Shown: piece by piece, positions 44,143 through 53,438 of the stretch
How positions within the stretch are numbered: the first letter of the stretch is position 1
Layout of the letters: every line of letters begins with the position of its first letter
Assembly (NCBI RefSeq): GCF_011065935.2
Contig: NZ_JAAMNH020000001.1
Span: 2,129,001 to 2,193,000 of the forward strand
Reading direction: 5' to 3'
Origin: Clostridium estertheticum
GTDB lineage: Bacteria > Bacillota > Clostridia > Clostridiales > Clostridiaceae
DNA length: 64,000 bases
The notes under the pieces: generated by a model
Told to the model about the DNA's origin: nothing
Database searches by the model: none
The model's input: the letters and a program-made list of their open reading frames with translations, nothing else
Translations under genes and position numbers: made by a program

Positions 44143-45372
44143 ATGAAATATATTGTAGTTTTAGGAGATGGGATGGCAGATTATCCTGTAAAAGAATTAA
44201 ATAACAAAACACCGATTCAATATGCGAGTACTCCTACTATTGATTATATGGCAAAGCACGGTACTATCGGTATGGTTAAAACTGTGCCAGAGGGTATGCC
44301 TCCGGGAAGTGATACGGCGAACATGGCTGTTTTTGGTTATAACCCCTTTGTGTATTATAGTGGACGGTCACCCTTTGAAGCAGCAAGTATGAGAGTTCCA
44401 TTGCTAGATACAGATATTGCCTTTAGATGTAATTTGGTAACAGTGTCAGAAGGCGAGCCATACGCGGAAAAAATTATGCTAGATCATAGTGCTGGTGAAA
44501 TAACAACAGAAGAATCAAGTGAATTAATAAGTGCATTAATAAGTGCATTAAGTGAGTATTTAAGCACTGAGACAATAAAATTCTATCCAGGCATTAGCTA
44601 TAGACATCTTATGATATGGGCCAGGGGTCCCTATGAATGGAAGCTTACGCCACCTCATGACATTCTAGGTAAAAAATTAAAAGATTATATGCCTAAAGGT
44701 TTGAATAGTGAAGTAATTGAAGAGATGACAAAGAAAAGTAGTCAATTTTTATCTCAGCATGATATAAATAAAAAAAGAGTGGCAAAAGGATTAAACCCAG
44801 CTAACTCCATATGGATTTGGGGTGAAGGTAAGAGGCCACTTTTATCTAGCTTTTATGATAAATATAATTTGAAGGGCTCTGTAATTTCTGCAGTTGATTT
44901 AATAAAAGGAATAGGATTGTGTGCAGGGTTAGATGTTATTGATGTAAAAGGTGCCACGGGGAATATTGATACTAATTATATAGGCAAAGCAAAAGCCGCA
45001 ATGGCAGAGCTTGCAAAGGGAAATGATTTTGTATATATTCACGTTGAAGCACCAGATGAATGTGGACATAGACAAGAAATAGAAAATAAATATAAGGCTA
45101 TAGAATATATAGACAACCAAATAGTAAAGGTTATTAGTGATGAAATGGAGAGAATAGGTGAAGATTATAAAATGATAATACTTCCTGATCATCCTACACC
45201 ACTAGCTCTCAGGACACATACAAGTGATCCCGTTCCATTTTTAATATACCAAAGTAATGATGAGAAGGACAACCCTAATGGATGTTATGATGAATTCGCA
45301 GCAAAAGACACAGGTTTATATTTTCCAGAAGGATATAGGCTAATGGATTATTTTTTAAAAGGTATTAGGTAG
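44143..45372 (+). CDS. Cofactor-independent phosphoglycerate mutase (ApgM) family, putative homoserine kinase
   Basis: The 409-residue alkaline-phosphatase-superfamily protein: VLGDGMADYPVKEL (metal Asp), PGSDTANMAVFGYNP (nucleophile region), HVEAPDECGH and ILPDHPTPLALRTH (metal ligands). By sequence it is of the archaeal ApgM type. In this operon, with threonine synthase, aspartokinase and homoserine dehydrogenase and no GHMP-type thrB, it fits the proposed non-orthologous homoserine kinase (ThrB2). That assignment is context-based; glycolytic mutase activity is the alternative. Confidence 0.8.
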   Translation: MKYIVVLGDGMADYPVKELNNKTPIQYASTPTIDYMAKHGTIGMVKTVPEGMPPGSDTANMAVFGYNPFVYYSGRSPFEAASMRVPLLDTDIAFRCNLVTVSEGEPYAEKIMLDHSAGEITTEESSELISALISALSEYLSTETIKFYPGISYRHLMIWARGPYEWKLTPPHDILGKKLKDYMPKGLNSEVIEEMTKKSSQFLSQHDINKKRVAKGLNPANSIWIWGEGKRPLLSSFYDKYNLKGSVISAVDLIKGIGLCAGLDVIDVKGATGNIDTNYIGKAKAAMAELAKGNDFVYIHVEAPDECGHRQEIENKYKAIEYIDNQIVKVISDEMERIGEDYKMIILPDHPTPLALRTHTSDPVPFLIYQSNDEKDNPNGCYDEFAAKDTGLYFPEGYRLMDYFLKGIR

Positions 45373-45386
45373 GGGGAAAGAATATT

Positions 45387-46877
45387 ATGAAACAAATATA
45401 TTATAAGAGTACTAGAGGAAATGAAAAGGGAGTAACTTCTGCAGAAGCTATTTCAAGGGGACTTAGCGCCGATGGTGGACTTTTTGTACCAACATCAATA
45501 CCAAAGTTAAATATCCAGCTTAAAGAATTGATGCGTATGAATTATAAACAGTTAGCGTTAACTATAATGAAGGAATTCCTAACGGATTATGAGGAAGACG
45601 AGTTAAAGGAGTGTATACATAAGGCTTATGATGAAAAATTTGATACGCATATGATTGCACCTCTAGTAAAACAAAGTAGAACATATTTTTTAGAGTTATA
45701 CCATGGACCTACTTTAGCATTTAAAGATATGGCCCTATCCATACTACCACACTTATTAAAAACCGCAGTAAAAAAGCTAAATAACAATAAAGAGATGGTT
45801 ATTCTTACTGCCACCTCTGGAGATACAGGAAAAGCTGCCTTGGAAGGCTTTGCAAATGTGGAGGGTACAAAGATAATAGTGTTTTTCCCAGAGCAGGGTG
45901 TAAGTGAGATTCAAAAGAGGCAGATGGTAACACAAACTGGAGATAACACCTTTGTTATAGGCATTAAGGGGAACTTTGATGATGCACAAAATGGAGTTAA
46001 ACAGATACTTACGGATGATAATCTTCTGGAAAAATTAGAGGAAAAAAATAGTATGTTTTCATCAGCTAATTCAATAAACATAGGGAGGCTAATACCTCAA
46101 GTTGTATATTATTTTTATGCCTATACTCAGTTATATAATATGGGGGATATCAAAATAGGGGAAGAGATAAATTTTTCTGTCCCTACAGGTAATTTTGGTA
46201 ATATATTGGCAGGATACTATGCAAAAAAAATGGGACTACCAATTAAAAAGTTAATTTGTGCTTCAAATGAAAATAAGGTTTTATTTGATTTTATAAATAC
46301 CGGAACCTATGATAAAGTAAGGGACTTTGTAATTACTATGTCTCCTTCAATGGATATATTGATTTCAAGTAATCTTGAAAGGTTGCTATATTCTATCAGT
46401 GGGCAAAATACAGAAGTAATAAAAAACCTTATGGAAGATCTTAATGTAAATGGTAAATATGAAATTGATAGTACAATGATAAAAGAATTAGTGGACTTCT
46501 ATGGAGGTTACGCAACGGAGGAAGATACTTCTAAGGCAATAACTGAAGTTTACAAAACTGCTAATTATGTAATTGATACCCATACAGCAGTATCCTATGC
46601 AGTTTATCAAAAGTATTTAGAAGAGACAAAAGATACTACAAAAACAGTTATTATTTCTACTGCAAGCCCTTATAAATTTACACCGGATGTTATGAAATCA
46701 ATAGATGCAAAATATATAGGGTTAAATGATTTTGAATTAATAAAGCAGCTGAGCAAAATAACAAATCTTGATATTCCAGCAGGGATAGTGGATTTAGATA
46801 AGAGGCCTGTGCTTCACAAAACTAAATGTGAAAAGGATGAAATGCAAAGGCAAATAGAAAAGATTCTTAACTTATAA
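45387..46877 (+). CDS. thrC: Threonine synthase
   Basis: The 496-residue PLP enzyme of the long ThrC class: YKSTRGNEKGVTSAEAI at the start, GPTLAFKDMALSIL with the PLP lysine (near residue 113), LTATSGDTGKAALEGF and SVPTGNFGNILAGYYAK. It converts O-phosphohomoserine to threonine. It starts 14 bases after the ApgM-like gene behind AGGGGGAAAG, so the kinase and synthase steps would be coupled. Confidence 0.95.
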   Translation: MKQIYYKSTRGNEKGVTSAEAISRGLSADGGLFVPTSIPKLNIQLKELMRMNYKQLALTIMKEFLTDYEEDELKECIHKAYDEKFDTHMIAPLVKQSRTYFLELYHGPTLAFKDMALSILPHLLKTAVKKLNNNKEMVILTATSGDTGKAALEGFANVEGTKIIVFFPEQGVSEIQKRQMVTQTGDNTFVIGIKGNFDDAQNGVKQILTDDNLLEKLEEKNSMFSSANSINIGRLIPQVVYYFYAYTQLYNMGDIKIGEEINFSVPTGNFGNILAGYYAKKMGLPIKKLICASNENKVLFDFINTGTYDKVRDFVITMSPSMDILISSNLERLLYSISGQNTEVIKNLMEDLNVNGKYEIDSTMIKELVDFYGGYATEEDTSKAITEVYKTANYVIDTHTAVSYAVYQKYLEETKDTTKTVIISTASPYKFTPDVMKSIDAKYIGLNDFELIKQLSKITNLDIPAGIVDLDKRPVLHKTKCEKDEMQRQIEKILNL

Positions 46878-46905
46878 AATTATAAAATAGTAAGGGGCAG
46901 AAGTT

Positions 46906-48219
46906 ATGGAAGTTATAGTTGCAAAATTTGGTGGAAGCTCATTATGTGATAGTGAGCAATTTAAAAAAGTAAAGGATATTGTTTTGTCCGATAGTAGGCG
47001 GGCCTATGTTGTGCCATCAGCCCCAGGTAAAAGAAGCAAAGCTGATTATAAAATCACAGATCTTTTATATTTATGTCATGAACATGTGGAAAAGTCACTA
47101 CCCTTTGATGAATTATTTAAATTAATCCAGGAAAGATATACTGTTTTATGTAGTGAATTAAATCTTTCATTAGATATTTCAAAATATTTAAGGGAACTTA
47201 AGGAAAAAATAATTAATGGAGCCTCAGAGGCGTATGTAGCAAGTAGGGGAGAATATTTTAATGGTTTAATATTAGCTGAATATTTGGGGTATGAATTTAT
47301 TGATGCTGCAGAGATTATTGTTTTTAAGAAAAGTGGACGTTTGGACGAGAAAGCAACCTATGATGCTGTAAATAAAGGATTGTCCCAGGTAAAAAAAGCG
47401 GTAATACCAGGATTTTATGGTGCCTCCACAGATGGAGAAATAAGAACCTTTTCAAGAGGAGGTTCTGACATTACAGGAGCAATAATTGCTAAGGGAGTAT
47501 GGGCACTAGTTTATGAAAATTGGACAGATGTGGCAGGCTTTTTAATGGCAGATCCTAATATTGTGAGTAACCCCAAACATATTGAAGAGGTAACCTATAA
47601 AGAACTTAGAGAACTTTCATATATGGGGGCAAATGTTTTTCATGAAGAGGCGATTTTTCCTGTTAAGAATAATGGAATCCCAATAAATATAAGAAATACT
47701 AATAACCCAATGGAAAAGGGGACCACTATTTTAAATGATAAATTAGAAGTTAAAGCTGGGAATATAACAGGCATTGCGGGAAAAAAAGATTTTACAGTAA
47801 TAGCAATTGAAAAAACCCTTATGAATAGGCATATAGGCTACTTACGAAGGATTCTATCAATTCTTGAAAATAATAATGTAGCCTTCGAGCATATACCATC
47901 AGGGATAGATTCAATTTCATTGGTAATTGACGATGCTCAGTTAGACAATAAACTTGATATAATATTAGAAGAAATTGAAAATCAATGTAAACCAGATTCT
48001 TTAGTAGCCTATCCTAATATGGCCTTAATAGCAGTAGTTGGAGAAGGTATGATAAGAACTAAAGGAATATCTGCTAAATTATTTAGTGCCTTATCAAAAA
48101 ATAATATAAATATTAGAATGATTAATCAAGGGTCTAGTGAATTAAGTATTTTTGTTGGTATAGAAAATGAGGATTTTGAAAATGCAATTAGAGCTGTGTA
48201 CAAAACCTTTGAAAATTAA
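46906..48219 (+). CDS. Aspartate kinase
   Basis: The 437-residue monofunctional aspartokinase: VAKFGGSSLCDSEQFKKV at the N-terminus, FSRGGSDITGAIIA, and two ACT domains from about 300 (ITGIAGKKDFTVIAIEKTL and ALIAVVGEGM), the usual lysine/threonine feedback site. It catalyses the first step from aspartate. It lies 28 bases after thrC; the ribosome site is AAGGGGCAG. The paralogue class (threonine- or lysine-sensitive) cannot be fixed, but context favours threonine. Confidence 0.94.
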   Translation: MEVIVAKFGGSSLCDSEQFKKVKDIVLSDSRRAYVVPSAPGKRSKADYKITDLLYLCHEHVEKSLPFDELFKLIQERYTVLCSELNLSLDISKYLRELKEKIINGASEAYVASRGEYFNGLILAEYLGYEFIDAAEIIVFKKSGRLDEKATYDAVNKGLSQVKKAVIPGFYGASTDGEIRTFSRGGSDITGAIIAKGVWALVYENWTDVAGFLMADPNIVSNPKHIEEVTYKELRELSYMGANVFHEEAIFPVKNNGIPINIRNTNNPMEKGTTILNDKLEVKAGNITGIAGKKDFTVIAIEKTLMNRHIGYLRRILSILENNNVAFEHIPSGIDSISLVIDDAQLDNKLDIILEEIENQCKPDSLVAYPNMALIAVVGEGMIRTKGISAKLFSALSKNNINIRMINQGSSELSIFVGIENEDFENAIRAVYKTFEN

Positions 48220-48273
48220 TCATCACTTGACCTACTGTAATAATAAATTTCAACTATGAGGGGGGAGATCAAT

Positions 48274-49563
48274 ATGGAAAAAGTAAAGATAGCAATTTTA
48301 GGTTTTGGAAATGTTGGCACAGGTGTTTGGAAAATACTCCAGGAAAATAAAAAAGAAATAATGAAACGTTCGAATTACGAAATAGAGGTAGCTAAAATAT
48401 TAGTAAAAGACATAAATAAAAAAAGAGATATACAGGTATCTAAGGAAATATTAACAGACGATATTGATGATATTATTAATGATGAAAGTATTAAAATTGT
48501 GGTTGAACTTATTGGAGGATGCGGTGAGGCTAAGGATTATATGATACGCGCCATGAAAGCTAAAAAGAATATCGTAACTGCTAATAAACTAGTTATTGCA
48601 AACTGGAGCAACGAGTTATTCAAAATAGCTGAGGAAGAAAAGGTATTATTTTATTATGAAGCAAGTGTGGCTGGGGGAATTCCAATAATAAGAGAAATTA
48701 ATGAGAGCCTTACAGCCAATAGAATTCAGCAGATAATTGGAATTATAAATGGAACAACTAATTATATATTAAGTAAAATGACTAATGATGGAATTAGCTT
48801 TGAAGAGGCATTAAAAGAGGCTAAGGAAAAGGGTTATGCTGAAGCAGACCCAACCTCTGATGTAGAAGGTTATGATGCAGTGTATAAGCTTGCTATAATG
48901 GCTTCATTATCCTTTGGAACTAAGGTTAATCATGATGCTATTTATAGAGAAGGAATAAGTAATATTAGTTCACTGGATATAGAATATGCTAAAAAATTTG
49001 GCTATACAATAAAGTTACTTGCAATAGCAAAAGAGGAAAATAACAAATTAGAGCTAAGGGTACATCCAACATTAGTTCCTTCTAACCACCCAATGGCAAA
49101 TGTAAATGATGTATTTAATGCGATTATGATAAAAGGAAATGCAGTGGGAGAACTAATGTTATATGGAAGAGGAGCTGGAGATTTACCAACTGGAAGTGCA
49201 GTTGTAGGAGATATAATATCTATACTTAGAAACAATGTAAAGCAAGCGGACGTAAGTGACACAAATGAGGAAGTGGATTTTAAAGAAATAAAAAAACCAG
49301 AGCAAAATGAATCAGAATTCTATATCAGACTCAATGTTAAAGATAGAGCAGGAGTTTTAGGAGATACGGCTGCAATATTCGGGAAAAATAATGTTAGCAT
49401 TATATCTATGACTCAAGATGTTAGGGATGAAGATGATGTACCACTTGCATTTATTACTCATAAAAGTGTAGAAGCGGATATAAGAAATTCCTTGGAAAAG
49501 ATAAAACTACTTGAAAATGTCAATAGAGTAGAAAGTATAATAAGGATAGAATCATTTAATTAA
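48274..49563 (+). CDS. hom: Homoserine dehydrogenase
   Basis: NAD(P) loop ILGFGNVGTGVWKIL, then VTANKLVIANW, catalytic region GGIPIIRE and GIINGTTNYILSKM, EADPTSDVEGYDA, and a C-terminal ACT domain (about 350-429, FYIRLNVKDRAGVLGDTAAI) for threonine feedback. The ATG at 48274 follows GGGGGGAG; an earlier ATG at 48256 precedes that site and is rejected (429 residues, as usual). It is the last gene of the operon, before a terminator. Confidence 0.95.
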   Translation: MEKVKIAILGFGNVGTGVWKILQENKKEIMKRSNYEIEVAKILVKDINKKRDIQVSKEILTDDIDDIINDESIKIVVELIGGCGEAKDYMIRAMKAKKNIVTANKLVIANWSNELFKIAEEEKVLFYYEASVAGGIPIIREINESLTANRIQQIIGIINGTTNYILSKMTNDGISFEEALKEAKEKGYAEADPTSDVEGYDAVYKLAIMASLSFGTKVNHDAIYREGISNISSLDIEYAKKFGYTIKLLAIAKEENNKLELRVHPTLVPSNHPMANVNDVFNAIMIKGNAVGELMLYGRGAGDLPTGSAVVGDIISILRNNVKQADVSDTNEEVDFKEIKKPEQNESEFYIRLNVKDRAGVLGDTAAIFGKNNVSIISMTQDVRDEDDVPLAFITHKSVEADIRNSLEKIKLLENVNRVESIIRIESFN

Positions 49564-49566
49564 AAC

Positions 49567-49617
49567 ATCAGAAACAGAAGTTGGTAAATTATTATCAACT
49601 TCTGTTTTCTGATTTTT
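49567..49617 (+). terminator. Terminator of the threonine operon
   Basis: ATCAGAAACAGAAGTTG pairs with CAACTTCTGTTTTCTGAT (one bulge) over an AT loop, followed by five T. Confidence 0.93.
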
Positions 49618-49630
49618 GAAAAGTAATTTA

Positions 49631-49658
49631 TTGACAAATAGTTCTAACATGTTATAAT
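49631..49658 (+). promoter_or_regulatory. Promoter of the RNPP regulator gene
   Basis: TTGACA (49631-49636), 16-base spacer, TATAAT (49653-49658) with an upstream TG (extended -10, ATGTTATAAT). The same ATGTTATAAT string forms the -10 region of the following peptide gene. Confidence 0.85.
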
Positions 49659-49735
49659 GTTTTATAATAAAAAGGATTAAATTAGTATTTATTGAATATT
49701 GATAGATAAAGATAATATATTAAGTAGGTGGAAGT

Positions 49736-51028
49736 ATGGAATTTCTAACCATTGGTGAAAAAATTAAAAATCTGAGAAAAATTCTTGGAATAAGACAAGA
49801 AGAATTAACGACAATAGGTGTATCTAGAAACTTTATAAGCATGGTTGAAAATAATAAAAGAAAACTAAGCTTGAAAACTTCAGAATTGCTTATAAAAACG
49901 TTTAAATTAAAATCAAAGGAAATTGGGATGAACTTAGATATAGATAAAAAGTATTTACTAAAAAGTCCACAGGACGAAGCTATGGAATATTGTATCGAAA
50001 AAATAAACGATGACTTATTAATCGAGGAAATTGATAGTTTAATTGATATATGCAATCGGTATAATTTGTTCGATATCTTATCAACATTATATGTAAAAAA
50101 AGGAAATATATTATATAGTAGCAGTAAATATAGTGAGGCATTTACTCACTATTATGATGCTTTAGTTATTTATAATAGTATTAATAGTCTAGAAGATAAA
50201 GCTTTTATTTACAATAAATTAGGTAGATGTAGGTTGCAAACGTTGGAATATTTTGAAAGCATGAGTTTTTTTACAAAAGCATATAACTTATCACTTATTG
50301 GCAATTACAAATTAGTTAAAAAAAATTCGTTATATAATATATCACTGGTATATAAAAAATTAAATAAAATAGATGATGCGCTTGAGCATATAAATAAGTA
50401 CATAAATATATGCGACTATGATATAGACTTTTTCGATATAATTGATGCTAGAATTTTGGAAGCAAATTGTTATTCATCTAAAAATGAGTACAATATAACT
50501 ATACAAATTTATAAAGAAATATTAAATAAAAAGAATCAATTAAAAAATTCTATGTTAGGAAATATATACAATAATTTAGCATTAGCATATTTAGAAGTAA
50601 ATGATTGTGAAAATTCATTGTTTTATTTTAATAAATCACAAGAACTCAGAGAAGTAAGTGATAAATCCAAATTGCATCGTACCTTAATATATAAGGCTAA
50701 TGTGTTTATTAGAAATAAAATATTCAATGAAGCTACAAATCTTTTAACAAAAGGATTTGATATGTCAGTAGTATATAAGGATTTAGAGTATACAATATTG
50801 AGTTTTAATATGCTTGAAAAAATATATATAGATTTATGTGACAATAAGAGGTTAATTAACTTATATGAAGAAATGTTAGAAATATTAGGTTCAAGAGAGA
50901 ATATCCAATCATTACTATTAATTTATACTAAAATATCTAATAAACTAGCACTTATAAATATTGAAAATAATGATATAGAAAAATGTAAAAACAGATTGCA
51001 AACTTTAAATAAACAAATAAATATGTAA
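49736..51028 (+). CDS. RNPP-type peptide-responsive regulator (HTH plus TPR)
   Basis: The 430-residue protein has an N-terminal XRE-type HTH (about 5-65, IGEKIKNLRKILGIRQEELT and GVSRNFISMVENNKRKLSL). The rest, about 90-425, is helical with recurring TPR-like pairs (for example SKYSEAFTHYYDALVIYNSI, DKAFIYNKLGRCRLQTLEYF, GNIYNNLALAYLEVND). This is the build of PlcR, NprR and the clostridial Qsr regulators, which bind re-imported signal peptides. A 46-residue secreted-peptide gene follows 89 bases downstream, and a neutral protease lies next to that. Start choice rests on AGGTGGAAG before the ATG. Confidence 0.85.
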   Translation: MEFLTIGEKIKNLRKILGIRQEELTTIGVSRNFISMVENNKRKLSLKTSELLIKTFKLKSKEIGMNLDIDKKYLLKSPQDEAMEYCIEKINDDLLIEEIDSLIDICNRYNLFDILSTLYVKKGNILYSSSKYSEAFTHYYDALVIYNSINSLEDKAFIYNKLGRCRLQTLEYFESMSFFTKAYNLSLIGNYKLVKKNSLYNISLVYKKLNKIDDALEHINKYINICDYDIDFFDIIDARILEANCYSSKNEYNITIQIYKEILNKKNQLKNSMLGNIYNNLALAYLEVNDCENSLFYFNKSQELREVSDKSKLHRTLIYKANVFIRNKIFNEATNLLTKGFDMSVVYKDLEYTILSFNMLEKIYIDLCDNKRLINLYEEMLEILGSRENIQSLLLIYTKISNKLALINIENNDIEKCKNRLQTLNKQINM

Positions 51029-51066
51029 CCATTTTTTAAAAAAATATAGTTTCATATTACAATTAA

Positions 51067-51075
51067 TGTTATAAT
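51067..51075 (+). promoter_or_regulatory. Extended -10 promoter of the signal-peptide gene
   Basis: TGTTATAAT (TGn plus TATAAT) with a poor -35 (TAGTTT at 51047-51052). Weak -35 with strong extended -10 suits an activator-dependent promoter. Confidence 0.6.
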
Positions 51076-51117
51076 TCAATTAGATGTAAATATTTATAAA
51101 AAATGGGGGGATTAATT

Positions 51118-51258
51118 ATGAATAAAAAGTCTTTAAGAAATATGTTTTGTTGTATTATATTAGTTGTAGCAGTCGCGGTGTTTGGAATAATAAGTACAAT
51201 GAATACAGAGGATCCAGATTCTAAAGGATTTAATGTTACATCAGTACACAATGTATAA
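51118..51258 (+). CDS. Putative secreted signal-peptide precursor of the RNPP regulator
   Basis: The 46-residue frame starts with ATG behind GGGGGG and its own promoter. The N-terminus MNKKSLRNMF is basic, followed by a hydrophobic core (residues 11-25, CCIILVVAVAVFGII), i.e. a Sec signal, and a short polar C-terminus (TEDPDSKGFNVTSVHNV) from which a 5-10-residue pheromone could be cut. Gene order regulator-peptide, size and layout match RNPP pairs (PlcR-PapR, NprR-NprX, clostridial Qsr-Qsp). The mature peptide cannot be predicted. It was missed by length-limited gene finding. Confidence 0.75.
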   Translation: MNKKSLRNMFCCIILVVAVAVFGIISTMNTEDPDSKGFNVTSVHNV

Positions 51259-51280
51259 ACATAGGTATTTAAGGTAACAA

Positions 51281-51320
51281 AAAAATAAGTAACCCTATAT
51301 TAATAGGGTTACTTATTTTT
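51281..51320. terminator. Bidirectional terminator between the signal-peptide gene and the protease gene
   Basis: An 18-bp perfect stem (AAAAATAAGTAACCCTAT with its complement, ATTA loop), A-rich on one side and T-rich on the other. It ends transcripts of both convergent genes. Confidence 0.95.
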
Positions 51321-52876
51321 TAGTTTACGCCGACAGCATCCCAAGCTGCATTTATCGCAGCAACTTCTGATCCGCTTGCACCGTAAAGATCTGTTGCAGA
51401 TTGAACAAGTGCAACTCTTGCATCGTGGAAGTTAGAAGCAGAAATTAAATAGTTAGCTAAAGCTCTGTAATAAATTTGTTCCGCTTTATTTATACCTACA
51501 TTTGGATTAGAAGCTATAAGATAACAAGCTTTGTTTGGAATTCCACTATTTGTATGAACACCACCCCAATCTCCCGCTTGAGTATTAGGAGAAACTACAA
51601 ATTTACTCATATTATCTGGATCTCCATATTTAGCAGGATTGGACATGTCTCTTAATGCATCGCCAGCTATATTAGGTGTCCAAATATCTTCACCCATTAG
51701 CCAATCAAATTTACTAGCTTGTCCATAACATTCAATGAATGCACCAAAAGTATCTGACAAAGATTCATTTAATGCTCCAGATTGAAATTCATATATGAGA
51801 TTTGCTTCATTTTCATCTACGGCATGGGTCATTTCATGACCCACTACATCTAAAGCACCAGATAATGCAACAGCCTGAACGCCATCACCGTCCCCATAAA
51901 TCATTTGAGTTCCATTCCAAAAAGCATTTACATAACTTCTAGAGTAGTGAACTGTAGATTTAATTCCCATACCTAATCCATCAAGACTATTTCTATTGAA
52001 TTTAGATTTATAATAATCATATACAACTCCTGCATAAGCATGTGCATCTACAGCTGCTTTATCATTAATTGTGTTTGTAGTTGAAAAAACAGTAGTCCCA
52101 GGTGTTCTAGTGCCATTAGCAGCAGTAAAAGTAGTTATAAGAGCACCTTTTGTAGTGTCTACTAATTGATATTGAGTCTTTCCTTTTACAGTAGCCGTGT
52201 TAAGGTTTAATGTTTTGGTATCGCCAAGTACGCCGAGTCCTGTTCCTGTAGTAGCAACATTAGATATTTTATTGACTTGTTTTATTATAGTTCCATCTTC
52301 AGCATTTACAAAGAAGTTCCAATAACCTGGTGTTGGGGATAGGAAACTTAATGAAACTAAATAAACTGGAACATATTCATCATTTATATTGTATAAGTAA
52401 AGTTTGGTGGTTGGGGGTGCTTCAAGTTCATCAAATGTAACTTGTGCTTTTGCAATCTCAAGAGCTTTAGTTTCACCTATAAAATTTCCTTTATTTATTT
52501 TAGCATCTTTTGCATTAACATCATATTTACCATTTATAGCGTATACTTCACCATTTTGATTAAAGTGAATGATATACTCATTACCATAGACTGGAATACC
52601 TTTTACCATTTGTTGAGTTTTAATATGTTTAAAACCCAAGCTGTCATCACTTGATTTTAATTCTGCTAATTGATTCACAGAATCTTCAATTATAATGTTA
52701 TTTTCTTTAAAGAATTGATGTACACCTTTCATGTCCTTTGACAATTGTTTTGATAATTTTCCCTTTTCAAAACCTGGTGGATTGCTTTCATTCCCCTTAG
52801 CATGTACAGGAAATACAAAACCTGAGAATAATAATGATGAAACAACAACTAAAGAAACCAATTTTTTTGATAACAA
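51320..52876 (-). CDS. Secreted M4 neutral metalloprotease (bacillolysin/thermolysin type)
   Basis: Signal peptide (LSKKLVSLVVVSSLLFSGFV...HAKG), then a propeptide with FTP/PepSY-like repeats (LGFKHIKTQQMVKGIPVYGNEY). The catalytic domain carries VVGHEMTHAVDENEANLIYE (HExxH zinc site) and GALNESLSDTFG (third ligand Glu), and the C-terminal M4 domain has GGVHTNSGIPNKA (catalytic His). The protein is a complete 518 residues from the TTG at 52876, which follows AAAGGGGG; the longer frame from 52924 is rejected. It degrades extracellular protein. Its closeness to an RNPP pair suggests peptide-controlled expression (inference). Confidence 0.94.
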   Translation of the reverse strand: MLSKKLVSLVVVSSLLFSGFVFPVHAKGNESNPPGFEKGKLSKQLSKDMKGVHQFFKENNIIIEDSVNQLAELKSSDDSLGFKHIKTQQMVKGIPVYGNEYIIHFNQNGEVYAINGKYDVNAKDAKINKGNFIGETKALEIAKAQVTFDELEAPPTTKLYLYNINDEYVPVYLVSLSFLSPTPGYWNFFVNAEDGTIIKQVNKISNVATTGTGLGVLGDTKTLNLNTATVKGKTQYQLVDTTKGALITTFTAANGTRTPGTTVFSTTNTINDKAAVDAHAYAGVVYDYYKSKFNRNSLDGLGMGIKSTVHYSRSYVNAFWNGTQMIYGDGDGVQAVALSGALDVVGHEMTHAVDENEANLIYEFQSGALNESLSDTFGAFIECYGQASKFDWLMGEDIWTPNIAGDALRDMSNPAKYGDPDNMSKFVVSPNTQAGDWGGVHTNSGIPNKACYLIASNPNVGINKAEQIYYRALANYLISASNFHDARVALVQSATDLYGASGSEVAAINAAWDAVGVN

Positions 52877-52906
52877 AATAAAACCCCCTTTTAGTTTTAT
52901 ATTTTT

Positions 52907-52935
52907 ATTATAAACTATATACAATAAAAATGTAA
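52907..52935 (-). promoter_or_regulatory. Promoter of the neutral protease gene
   Basis: On the minus strand TTACAT (52935-52930), 17 bases, TATAAT (52912-52907). Upstream, GTTACA and TGTAAC half-sites, 19 bases apart (about 52931-52961), form an inverted repeat that could be a regulator site. Confidence 0.7.
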
Positions 52936-52982
52936 CTGAAATATTTAGACATTTGGTTACAACTTTTTGTTTTTAAAATTAA

Positions 52983-53010
52983 AAAGCTGTTGATTTCTCA
53001 ACAGCTTTCA
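52983..53010 (-). terminator. Terminator-like hairpin upstream of the protease gene
   Basis: AAAGCTGTTGA-TTTC-TCAACAGCTTT, with TTTTTAATTTT on the minus strand. It follows a minus-strand gene fragment. Confidence 0.8.
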
Positions 53011-53014
53011 TAAT

Positions 53015-53122
53015 TTAAATTATTCTACCTTGTATTTTGGCAATTACTCTTAGGTTATCTATTGAAGATCTAAATTTTTCTGGTTTTAAAGATTGATCTC
53101 CAAAGGGTACCCATATTGTTAT
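53015..53122 (-). pseudogene. Unidentified C-terminal gene fragment
   Basis: A 35-codon frame reads WVPFGDQSLKPEKFRSSIDN and LRVIAKIQGRII before TAA, directly before a terminator hairpin. The composition looks coding, but there is no start; an in-frame stop lies just upstream. I do not recognise the family. Confidence 0.35.
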
Positions 53123-53269
53123 TTAGCCACAAAAAAATAAAAACACTTCATCCTACAAAAGGACGAAATGCAAAGTTTCGTTACCACCTAAATAACCATC
53201 TTTGTCAGGCACAGATTGCTCGATATTTTGTCCTTATAACGGTAGACACTCCGGTTAATGCTACTATTT

Positions 53270-53360
53270 GTGGAGTTTTTATTTGCTACACATTAGGAAA
53301 ATGTAAAGGATGAGTCATATTTAATCTTTACTATTATGTTATAAAATGGTAGTATTGATT
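53270..53360. repeat. Intergenic repeat, copy 1 (hairpin end plus promoter-like block)
   Basis: From GTGGAGTTTTTATTTGCTAC to GGTAGTATTGATT it aligns with 56289-56386, including AATCTTTACTATTATGTTAT. Both copies begin at the right arm of a hairpin and lead into a gene or gene remnant. Confidence 0.6.
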
Positions 53361-53438
53361 TATATTAAGAATGTTGAATTGCAATCGTATTTTAAAGAGA
53401 AAGTAATTTATATGGTATAGAATGAGAGGAGAAAATTT

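Noticed and set aside
53116..53313. 65-codon frame MLFSHKKIKTLHPTKG...
   Set aside because: No ribosome site, non-coding composition, and it overlaps an intergenic repeat and hairpin.
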